Program-made: the position numbers and the translations under genes | Assembly (NCBI RefSeq): GCF_943193125.1 | Contig: NZ_CALPCX010000004.1 | Location: 124,001 to 188,000 of the forward strand | Direction of reading: 5' to 3' | Length of the DNA: 64,000 bases | Source: Adlercreutzia agrestimuris | GTDB taxonomy: Bacteria; Actinomycetota; Coriobacteriia; Coriobacteriales; Eggerthellaceae | Notes under the pieces: model-generated | Told to the model about the DNA's origin: nothing | The model's input: the letters and a program-made list of their open reading frames with translations, nothing else | Databases searched by the model: none | In this document: piece after piece, positions 8,850 to 16,423 of the stretch | Layout of the letters: each line of letters begins with the position of its first letter | Numbering within the stretch: position 1 is the stretch's first letter

Positions 8850-11800
8850 ATGGCATTTGTACATTTACATAATCACACTGAATATTCCCTGCTTGACGGC
8901 TTAACACACATCAAAGACATGGTGAGACGCGCTGCTGACCTTGATATGCCAGCCATTGCGGTTACCGACCATGGCGTGATGAGCGGCGTGCCCGAGTTGT
9001 GCGCTGCTTGTGATGCTGTAGAGGCTGAGACAGGAAAACGCGTTAAGCCGATCTATGGATGTGAGGTGTATTTCACCACCGACGAAAGCTTGCGCAAAGA
9101 CGTTAAGCCAAAGTTATATCACTTGCTTTTGCTTGCAAAAACCAATGAGGGTTATCACAACCTTCTTCACCTGGTGAGCGAATCTCATGTGGACAACTAC
9201 TACTACAAACCTCGCACCACCTTTTCTATGTTGCAAAAATACGGAAAAGGTCTGATAGGCTCTTCGGCTTGTTTAGCTGGTATTGTTCCTAAGCTCATTG
9301 ATAATGGGCAGTTTGACGAAGCTGTTGCCTGGGCAAATCAGCTTGCAAGTTGTTTTGAGCCTGGTGATTTCTATATTGAGTTGCAAAACCAAGGCATCTC
9401 TACGGACGGCGGTTTGACGCAAACGCAACTCAATCATGAGCTCACACGCGTTGCTCAGGCTGCTGGGCTAAAAACCATTGCTACCAATGACTTTCACTAT
9501 CTCACGCAAGAAGACGCTCGCGCGCAAGATATTTTGCTCTGCATTGGTATCGGTCGTATCCTCAATGATCCCGATCGTATGACATTTCCCAACGATCAGT
9601 TCTATATGAAAACTGAAGAGGAAATGCGCGCCGCGATGGCAGACTTTCCAGAGGCATGTGATAACACAGTCGAAGTTGCTGAAAAATGTAACGTTGAACT
9701 TGAACGTGATTCAATTCTGCCGCGTTTCCCCTTGCCTGAAGGAGAAACGGAAGAGAGTTATTTTAAGAAGCGCGTTCAGCAAGGTTTGGAATGGCGTTAC
9801 GGAACACCAGTTCCAAAAGAGGCGCAGGATCGTGCTGATTATGAGATGGGTGTCATTATCCAGCAAGGATTTCCTGCATACTTTTTGATCGTGCAGGAAT
9901 ACATTGACTGGGCACGCTCGCATGGTATTGGTGTGGGTCCTGGACGTGGTTCTGCTGCAGGTGCAATCGTGGCATATGCTATGGGAATTACCGATTTGGA
10001 GCCGCTTTCAAATGGCTTGCTGTTTGAGCGCTTTTTGTCGCCCGAGCGCGTTGAGATGCCCGATATTGACGTTGACTTTGAGCAGGGTAGACGAGAAGAA
10101 GTAATTGACCACATCAAAGATGTGTATGGTGAAGATCACGTTTCGCAGGTAATCACCTTTGGTACCTTGCAAGCAAAGAATGCTGTACGAGACGCCGCTC
10201 GCGTACTTGATTATCCTTATGCAACGGGTGATAAGATCTGCAAGATGATCGGCAACGAGTTGGGTATTACCATCGACAAAGCTCTTGCAAGCAATCCTGA
10301 TTTGGCGGCAGCTTACAAAAACGAAGAAGACGTGCGGACAGTACTTGATGCAGCGCGCTCCATTGAGGGGCACGTACGTGGCGAAGGTGTTCATGCCTGC
10401 GCTACGATTATTTGTCGCGACCCTATGTCTGATCATGTTCCCATGAAACGCGACACCAAAGGTGGCGGCATCATCACACAGTATGATGGTCACTACACAC
10501 CTGATCTTGGACTACTTAAGATGGACTTCTTGGGTCTGAGAACCTTAGACGTGTTGTCTATTGCATGCAAAAACATCAAGGAGCGCTTTGGGATTACGAT
10601 TAAACCCGAAGAAATTCCAACTGATGATGAAAAAGCTTTCAAGCTCATGCAAGCGGGCAACATGGATGGCTTGTTCCAGGTTGAAAGTGCGTTGTATGTC
10701 AGCCTTTTCTCGCGTCTCCCACCAACACGCTTTTCGGATATTGTTGCATCAATTGCTTTGAACCGACCCGGTCCTTTGGAGTCAGGCATGGTTGATGACT
10801 ATGTCGAAACTGCGTCTGGCAGAACAGCGGTGCATTATTACGACGATCGCTTGCGACCTATTCTTGAGGAAACGTATGGCACCATGGTCTATCAAGAGCA
10901 GATCATGCAGATCTCTATGGCTATGTCGGGCTTTTCTGCCGGTAAAGCAGACAAGCTTCGTAAAGCTATGGGTAAAAAGAAGCTTGATGTTATGCGTGCG
11001 CTCCAAGAGGACTGGAATAAGGGTGCAGTTGAAAACGGCTTTTCGCTTGAGATTGCTAAACAGATTTGGAATGACGCTGAGAAGTTCGCTAAATACGCGT
11101 TTAATAAATCGCATTCAGCAGCATACGCTATCTTGGTTATGCGCACGGCGTATCTTAAGGCGCATTATCCCAATGACTATATGGCAGCTGTGTTGACCAG
11201 CTACATGGGTAATACCGATCGTTTGATTCGCTATATTGCGAGCTGCAACCATAATGGAACGCCTGTTTTGCCACCAGATATCAATGCGTCGAATGCTGAA
11301 TTCACCCCTGTAGATGAGGGTATTCGTTTCGGTTTGGTTGGCGTGCGTGGTGTTGGTAAGAACGTTGCCGATGAAATCATCGCCGAGCGCAACGCAAACG
11401 GTCCTTATACCAGTCTGCACGATTTTGTGGGACGACTTGATGCGAAATGCTATAACCGCAAAACGCTTGAGTCGCTGATTAAGGGTGGAGCGTTTGATTC
11501 AACGGGGTACACGCGTAAACAATTGATGTATTTTGTTGATGAAACACCACTACTTGAGACAGCTTCAAAGCGCCAAAAGGATCGCGATGCAGGACAAACT
11601 TCACTCTTTGACCTGTTTGCTGACGAGCCTGAAAGTGGTTTTGTGGAAGAAGTGCCACCGCCTGATGGGGTTGAATGGCCAACGCGCCAGCTTTTGGCGT
11701 ACGAGAAAGAGATCATGAAGATCTACGTTTCTGATCACCCGCTTCGTCCTTATGAGAGCCAGATAACCAACATGACGAAGTATCAGCTTGGAACGCTTGC

Positions 11801-12311
11801 TGAGTCTGAAGATGACATAAAGTCAGCTACCTTTGTTGGAATGATCTCGAATGTTGTGGTGAAGTTGACCAAGCGTGGCAACAAGATGGCTACGTTTACC
11901 CTTGAGGATACAACAGGTCACGTTGATTGCATCTGTTTTGACTTTGATAAGTTTGGCGCTGCCATTCAAGATGATGCGATCGTGAAACTTAAAGGTTCGT
12001 TTGAACATTCAGACCGTGGAAACCAGATCAAAGCGTATGAGGTTATTCCACTTGAGATTGCTGATGAAGATGAGAAGCCGCACTACTTTGAGCTGCACAT
12101 CAACATGTCGGACTTTGACCAAAACGCTTCCATGAAGCTGAACCGCGTGTTGAAGGAACATCCTGGGCGTGATAGGGCAGTGCTTTTTGTAAAACAAGCT
12201 GACGGGCGAAACTTCCGCGCAGAATTGCCTTTATCGGTAAATTCCCAGCATCCGCTTTTGCACGCAAAGATCCAGGAGCTTTTTGGGTCTGCTGTATGGA
12301 AGGCCTCTTAG
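8850..12311 (+). CDS. dnaE: DNA polymerase III subunit alpha
   Basis: The replicative polymerase catalytic subunit. The N-terminus is a PHP domain (MAFVHLHNHTEYSLLDG and VTDHGVMSG keep the histidine and aspartate motifs). The polymerase active-site motif MPDIDVDFEQGRR is near residue 403, and FNKSHSAAYA lies near residue 750. A helix-hairpin-helix region and an OB fold (FVGMISNVVVKLTKRGNKMA) follow near the C-terminus. Length 1153 fits the DnaE1 class rather than PolC, since no inserted 3'-5' exonuclease domain is present. The ATG at 8850 begins directly with the PHP motif. truA starts one base after the stop. Confidence 0.96.
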   Translation: MAFVHLHNHTEYSLLDGLTHIKDMVRRAADLDMPAIAVTDHGVMSGVPELCAACDAVEAETGKRVKPIYGCEVYFTTDESLRKDVKPKLYHLLLLAKTNEGYHNLLHLVSESHVDNYYYKPRTTFSMLQKYGKGLIGSSACLAGIVPKLIDNGQFDEAVAWANQLASCFEPGDFYIELQNQGISTDGGLTQTQLNHELTRVAQAAGLKTIATNDFHYLTQEDARAQDILLCIGIGRILNDPDRMTFPNDQFYMKTEEEMRAAMADFPEACDNTVEVAEKCNVELERDSILPRFPLPEGETEESYFKKRVQQGLEWRYGTPVPKEAQDRADYEMGVIIQQGFPAYFLIVQEYIDWARSHGIGVGPGRGSAAGAIVAYAMGITDLEPLSNGLLFERFLSPERVEMPDIDVDFEQGRREEVIDHIKDVYGEDHVSQVITFGTLQAKNAVRDAARVLDYPYATGDKICKMIGNELGITIDKALASNPDLAAAYKNEEDVRTVLDAARSIEGHVRGEGVHACATIICRDPMSDHVPMKRDTKGGGIITQYDGHYTPDLGLLKMDFLGLRTLDVLSIACKNIKERFGITIKPEEIPTDDEKAFKLMQAGNMDGLFQVESALYVSLFSRLPPTRFSDIVASIALNRPGPLESGMVDDYVETASGRTAVHYYDDRLRPILEETYGTMVYQEQIMQISMAMSGFSAGKADKLRKAMGKKKLDVMRALQEDWNKGAVENGFSLEIAKQIWNDAEKFAKYAFNKSHSAAYAILVMRTAYLKAHYPNDYMAAVLTSYMGNTDRLIRYIASCNHNGTPVLPPDINASNAEFTPVDEGIRFGLVGVRGVGKNVADEIIAERNANGPYTSLHDFVGRLDAKCYNRKTLESLIKGGAFDSTGYTRKQLMYFVDETPLLETASKRQKDRDAGQTSLFDLFADEPESGFVEEVPPPDGVEWPTRQLLAYEKEIMKIYVSDHPLRPYESQITNMTKYQLGTLAESEDDIKSATFVGMISNVVVKLTKRGNKMATFTLEDTTGHVDCICFDFDKFGAAIQDDAIVKLKGSFEHSDRGNQIKAYEVIPLEIADEDEKPHYFELHINMSDFDQNASMKLNRVLKEHPGRDRAVLFVKQADGRNFRAELPLSVNSQHPLLHAKIQELFGSAVWKAS

Positions 12312-12312
12312 G

Positions 12313-13101
12313 ATGACAGATACGTGCGGGTGTTCTGGTCAGCAGACCGCAGTGCTCACCGTTGCTTATAACGGTGAGCCGTTCTGCGGATTTGCTAAGC
12401 AGCCGGCACAGCTCACCGTTCAAGGTAATATAGAGGAAGCATTAGCGCTTTTGTTGCGTCGAGATGTGGAGACTACGTGTGCAGGACGCACCGATTCGGG
12501 TGTCCATGCTATTGGTCAAGTAATCAGTTTTGATACGACGGAAGAGGAATTTCGTAGCCGAGATCCTCAGAAGTTCATACGTTCATTAAACGCGCTCACT
12601 GATGAAAATGTGATTGTGAAAGAGCTTGTTTTTAAGCCGTCTGGCTTTTCTGCGCGCTTTGATGCCCTTGCGCGTGAATACCACTATCACATTTATTCAG
12701 GCCCAACCCCTCCGCTGTTCGTGAAGGATTTTGCTTGGTATGTTCCGGGCAATCTTGATGTAAATGCTATGAGATTAGGGGCAAAATACCTGATCGGGGA
12801 GCATGACTTTAAAAGTTTCTGCAAAGCCGTCTCTGCTCAAGACAAGCCGACGCATCGGTGTATTTTTGACATCACCATTGAAACGCAGAAGGTGTTTGAT
12901 GAAGAAGTGCTTACTATTGTGGTGGTAGGCAACGCGTTTTTGCATTCAATGGTACGTACTATAGTTGGGACACTGGTAAGCGTTGGTTTGGGTCGCAGAA
13001 AACCTGAGTGGGTTGGTGACGTTTTGGCTGCTTGCGATAGGAATGCGGCAGGCGAGACGGCTCCTGCGAACGGATTGGTGTTTTGGCATGTTTGTTACTA
13101 A
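12313..13101 (+). CDS. truA: tRNA pseudouridine(38-40) synthase TruA
   Basis: TruA converts uridines 38-40 of the tRNA anticodon arm to pseudouridine. The catalytic aspartate is in AGRTDSGVHA near residue 60, and HSMVRTIVGTLVSVGLGR near the C-terminus is the second family block. The predicted length is 262 residues. An in-frame TTG at 12283 lies inside dnaE, but the ATG at 12313 directly after the dnaE stop is the better start; GGAAGG at 12298 could serve as the ribosome site. The two genes are likely cotranscribed. Confidence 0.93.
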   Translation: MTDTCGCSGQQTAVLTVAYNGEPFCGFAKQPAQLTVQGNIEEALALLLRRDVETTCAGRTDSGVHAIGQVISFDTTEEEFRSRDPQKFIRSLNALTDENVIVKELVFKPSGFSARFDALAREYHYHIYSGPTPPLFVKDFAWYVPGNLDVNAMRLGAKYLIGEHDFKSFCKAVSAQDKPTHRCIFDITIETQKVFDEEVLTIVVVGNAFLHSMVRTIVGTLVSVGLGRRKPEWVGDVLAACDRNAAGETAPANGLVFWHVCY

Positions 13102-13112
13102 CATGTTAGAAT
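13083..13112 (+). promoter_or_regulatory. Promoter with near-palindrome in the spacer
   Basis: TTGGCA (13083-13088) and TAGAAT (13107-13112) are separated by 18 bases. Inside the spacer 13087-13105 is an imperfect 19-bp palindrome, CATGTTTGTTACTAACATG, a plausible operator. It overlaps the truA stop and would drive the hypothetical gene at 13167. Confidence 0.5.
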
Positions 13113-13166
13113 GAGCCATCCGCAGATAAGGACGCTACGGACAAAACGCTACTTAAACGAGGAATT

Positions 13167-14192
13167 ATGTTCGGAAAATCCGCACAAAAGCGAATTATTC
13201 GCGATATTGATAAGATCGTCTCACTCAAAGAAGATCTTGATGCCCTTTCATGGGGTCGCGTTCACGAAATCGGACGAGCGCTTTTATCTGATATAGATCA
13301 GAAAGAACAAAAGGCGCTGGGTGCTGAACTTATGAAGATAGCACAAGCTAACACCAGCATGTATTCGCGCATGGGTGTTATGCCTTTTACTGAGCAAATG
13401 TTAGAGCAGGCCACTCATCACTCTGTTGAGGACACAGCACAATCTGCGCATTCATCATCGACATCCGAACAATTCGCACCCAAGCAGTCTTCTGCCACAG
13501 TCGGCAAAGAGCTTGGTGGTGAAGCAGGGGCGGTTTCGTCAAACTTAAAGGGTGCTACTCAGGATTCCCGCGAGCATGTAGGTGAACAAACCCAAGCTGG
13601 TGCATGTTCTTCGAGTCAGGCAACAGAGCGCGTTGTTGAAGATGAAATTGTACTTCCTTCTGGCATGACGGTGATGGAGGGCGGTCTTGTAGAGGCTGCT
13701 CTTGAGCATCCTGAACAAATAGAAGCTCCTTTGAGTACTGATACCGCGCACCCGCTTGATGAAAAAACAGCAGAAGAGCTAGGGTTTGCTCTTGATGAGG
13801 TGGAGGACTTCTTTGGCACTGGAGCTCCCGTATTTGAGTTTCCGGCAACGCCGGTAGGTGGAAAAGTGCGCATTGAGCTTACCCCTGTTTCTGAGGTGAA
13901 CAAGGCTCGAAGTGCAGAGGCAGAAAAATCTGATGCAAGAGAGACGCAGAAACACACGCCGCTTGCGAGCACGGCCGAGACTCCTGTTTTAGAGGAAGCC
14001 GCTGAGCGCGTTATTGTAGAAAATGCTACACAACAGATCAATCATCAGCTTGAAAAGATCCCCGTATCTCAAATTCGTCGCGACAGTTTTGGGCGATTCC
14101 ATCATCTCTATGAGAGTCGTGATGGTGCATTGTGTGTCTTCCAAGACGAGATGGGACATTTGGTTTCGGTCAAGTCGTCTCGGTTGGTCTAA
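13167..14192 (+). CDS. Acidic protein of unknown function
   Basis: I do not recognise this 341-residue protein. Residues 1-75 look like a compact helical domain (lysine-rich start, then KIVSLKEDLDALSWGRVHEI). Residues 80-300 are low in complexity, rich in Glu, Ala, Ser and Thr, and probably disordered. The last 45 residues return to order (PVSQIRRDSFGRFHHLYESR) and end in a valine. No signal peptide, membrane segment or catalytic motif is seen. The start follows GAGGAATT. It has its own possible promoter at 13083 and a terminator at 14221. The two conserved-looking ends joined by a disordered linker suggest an adaptor or scaffold, but that is inference. Confidence 0.75.
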   Translation: MFGKSAQKRIIRDIDKIVSLKEDLDALSWGRVHEIGRALLSDIDQKEQKALGAELMKIAQANTSMYSRMGVMPFTEQMLEQATHHSVEDTAQSAHSSSTSEQFAPKQSSATVGKELGGEAGAVSSNLKGATQDSREHVGEQTQAGACSSSQATERVVEDEIVLPSGMTVMEGGLVEAALEHPEQIEAPLSTDTAHPLDEKTAEELGFALDEVEDFFGTGAPVFEFPATPVGGKVRIELTPVSEVNKARSAEAEKSDARETQKHTPLASTAETPVLEEAAERVIVENATQQINHQLEKIPVSQIRRDSFGRFHHLYESRDGALCVFQDEMGHLVSVKSSRLV

Positions 14193-14220
14193 TCTCAATC
14201 AGGATAACACCCGGGCATAA

Positions 14221-14264
14221 AAAAAGACTGCGGCTCGCAACGTGTGCGTTTCGCAGTCTTTTTG
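14221..14264. terminator. Bidirectional terminator between convergent genes
   Basis: AAAAAGACTGCG (14221-14232) pairs with CGCAGTCTTTTT (14252-14263) around a 19-base loop. It sits between the acidic-protein gene (plus) and asnB (minus), and ends in T-runs on both strands. Confidence 0.85.
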
Positions 14265-14283
14265 CTTAATGCGCTGTCTTTTT

Positions 14284-16254
14284 CTATGCTGCAGGTTTAT
14301 CGGGAACCGTTTGATCAACGAAATAGATCTTGTACCACATCAAAAACATGTAGATAATCCAGATCTTTCGCGATCTGTCTGCCCCAGCTTTATGTTCGTC
14401 AAGAAGTGCTACCAACTCATCGGTGTTGAAAAACTGCGCAGCAATATCATCAGTAAATGCTGTTTTGACTTGGTTGTAATACTGATCTTGTCGAAGCCAA
14501 TTCACCACAGGCACCGGGAAACCAAGTTTTTCTTTTTGCGCCCAATCGCGGGGGATAGCGCGTTCGGATGCAGCACGCAGCGGAATTTTGGTTTGCGAGC
14601 CATCCAGTTTTTGGGCGGTGGGTATAGTGCGTGAAAGATCAAAAACGCCTTTGTCCAAAAACGGAACTCGGCTCTCAAGCGAATGCGCCATAGACATTTT
14701 GTCGGTTTTGAGCAAAATGTCACCGACGAGCCAAAAATAAAGATCTACATATTGCATACGCGCTGTTTCGTCTAAAGATGCCACTTCCGCGTAGTAGGGC
14801 GCAGTAAGTTGTTGAGGGGTTGGTGGTATTTCAGCGTCAGCTGCACGCTTGCCTTTGCGTAAGCGCTCGCGTTCAGCAGGAGTGAACGCTACGCCGTTGG
14901 CATTTGTGTAATACCAGTCTTCTGCAGTCTCGCTTGCGCGCTCAAGGTAATTTGCGCCGCGAATGCCAAGGTTGCGGGCAAGTTTTGAAGCGCCGCGTAA
15001 TAAAGGCTTTGGAACCCAATTAAGCTTTGCATTAGAGAAAGGTGTTTGATAAATACGATATCCTGCAAAAAACTCATCGGCACCTTCGCCCGAAAGCACA
15101 GCTTTAACCTGTTTGGCGGCAAGCTGATCAACGAAATAAAGCGCAACTGCCGAAGGGTCAGCCGACGGTTCATCCATATGCCATTGCACGCGAGGTAGAC
15201 TCTCCCAGTATTCTGCTTCCGAAATATGCTTGGAATCATTTGATATTCCTAGTTCAGAAGCTAGTTCGCGAGCCCATGAAATTTCATCGCGCTCGCCTTC
15301 GTACTCAGCAAACCCAACCGTAAATGTCTTAATGGTGGGGTTTTCTTGCGCAAGGCAAGCTGCCATATAACTAGAGTCAATTCCGCTGGACAAAAACGAA
15401 CCGACTTCAACATCAGCAACGTTGTGATAGCGAACTGACTCATGGAGTGTCTTGTCGATAGCATCAACGGTATCATCGAACGAACGATTGGTGTCAAAGG
15501 TGTAGGTGGGAATCCAATAGCGACGCAGCTTAATGGTGCCTGTTTCGTCAACCTTTAAGCAGTGAGCTGGGGGAAGCTTGTAGATACCTTTAAAGAATGT
15601 TTCATCAAGTGCTGAGAACTGAAAGCAAAGATACTGTTCAAGAGCTGATTCATTCAGTTTGCGCTCGTAAGCGGGGTGCTCAAGAATGCATTTAATTTCG
15701 GACGCGAAAATGAATTGACCATTGACAAGGGTATAGTAAAACGGCTTGATGCCAAAAAAATCGCGCGCGCAAAAGAGTTCGTGAGTGAGTTTGTTCCAAA
15801 TGGCGAAAGCAAACATGCCCCGCAGCTTATCTAAAACCTCTTCACCCCAGGCAAGATAGCCAACAAGCAAGACCTCGGTGTCAGAGTTGGTTTCAAACAC
15901 CCAGCCTTGCGACTCAAGTTCAGCGCGAAGGTCTTGATAGTTGTAGATCTCACCGTTAAAAACGATGGCGAAATCACCCTTGGCGGCCGCATCTTGGTCT
16001 CCTGCACAGGGGCGTCCTTGCCCATCAAGGGCGGGTGAAGTGATTCGAGATACGTGATCGGCGTTTTCGCGCACCATGGGTTGGTTGCCGCCAGCAAGGT
16101 CAATGAGAGAGAGGCGACGGTGCCCCAGGGCAATACCCTGGTCAAGATAGCAGCCTTCGCCATCAGGACCTCGGTGTGCCATGATGTCGCACATTTTTTT
16201 GACAATGGGTTGATCCGCCTGTGTTGCATGAGTAAATCCGCAGATGCCGCACAT
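14284..16254 (-). CDS. asnB: Asparagine synthase (glutamine-hydrolysing)
   Basis: Class II amidotransferase that makes asparagine from aspartate, ATP and glutamine. The nucleophile is Cys2 (MCGICGF), which fixes the start at 16254 after the AAGGAGAC site; the open frame continues 12 codons upstream but would bury the catalytic cysteine. The glutaminase domain covers roughly residues 2-230 (RRLSLIDLAGG, FNGEIYNY). The synthetase domain follows with the PP-loop variant FLSSGIDSSYMA and LSGEGADEFFAGY. Its length of 656 is like the Bacillus AsnB/AsnO group. It is monocistronic, with a terminator shared with the convergent gene. Confidence 0.93.
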   Translation of the reverse strand: MCGICGFTHATQADQPIVKKMCDIMAHRGPDGEGCYLDQGIALGHRRLSLIDLAGGNQPMVRENADHVSRITSPALDGQGRPCAGDQDAAAKGDFAIVFNGEIYNYQDLRAELESQGWVFETNSDTEVLLVGYLAWGEEVLDKLRGMFAFAIWNKLTHELFCARDFFGIKPFYYTLVNGQFIFASEIKCILEHPAYERKLNESALEQYLCFQFSALDETFFKGIYKLPPAHCLKVDETGTIKLRRYWIPTYTFDTNRSFDDTVDAIDKTLHESVRYHNVADVEVGSFLSSGIDSSYMAACLAQENPTIKTFTVGFAEYEGERDEISWARELASELGISNDSKHISEAEYWESLPRVQWHMDEPSADPSAVALYFVDQLAAKQVKAVLSGEGADEFFAGYRIYQTPFSNAKLNWVPKPLLRGASKLARNLGIRGANYLERASETAEDWYYTNANGVAFTPAERERLRKGKRAADAEIPPTPQQLTAPYYAEVASLDETARMQYVDLYFWLVGDILLKTDKMSMAHSLESRVPFLDKGVFDLSRTIPTAQKLDGSQTKIPLRAASERAIPRDWAQKEKLGFPVPVVNWLRQDQYYNQVKTAFTDDIAAQFFNTDELVALLDEHKAGADRSRKIWIIYMFLMWYKIYFVDQTVPDKPAA

Positions 16255-16423
16255 GAAAAAGTCTCCTTGAGATGTAACTATTACGCGCAAACGACGCGTT
16301 GCTTTGTGAGTTGTCGTATTGCCTTATAATAACGCGTTATGCAGTGCCTGCCTGCTTCCTTGCCTTTGAGGTCACGGGAAAAACAGGGGGCGTGCATGAT
16401 TTTATGATACAAGGAGCATTTTC
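16255..16423. other. Divergent region between asnB and feoAB
   Basis: No gene. A TATAAT at about 16325 on the plus strand could serve feoAB but lacks a clear -35 at the right distance. I see no recognisable iron-box palindrome. Confidence 0.35.

Noticed and set aside
12283..12312. Upstream TTG start for truA inside dnaE
   Set aside because: It would add ten residues outside the family alignment; the ATG right after the dnaE stop is simpler.
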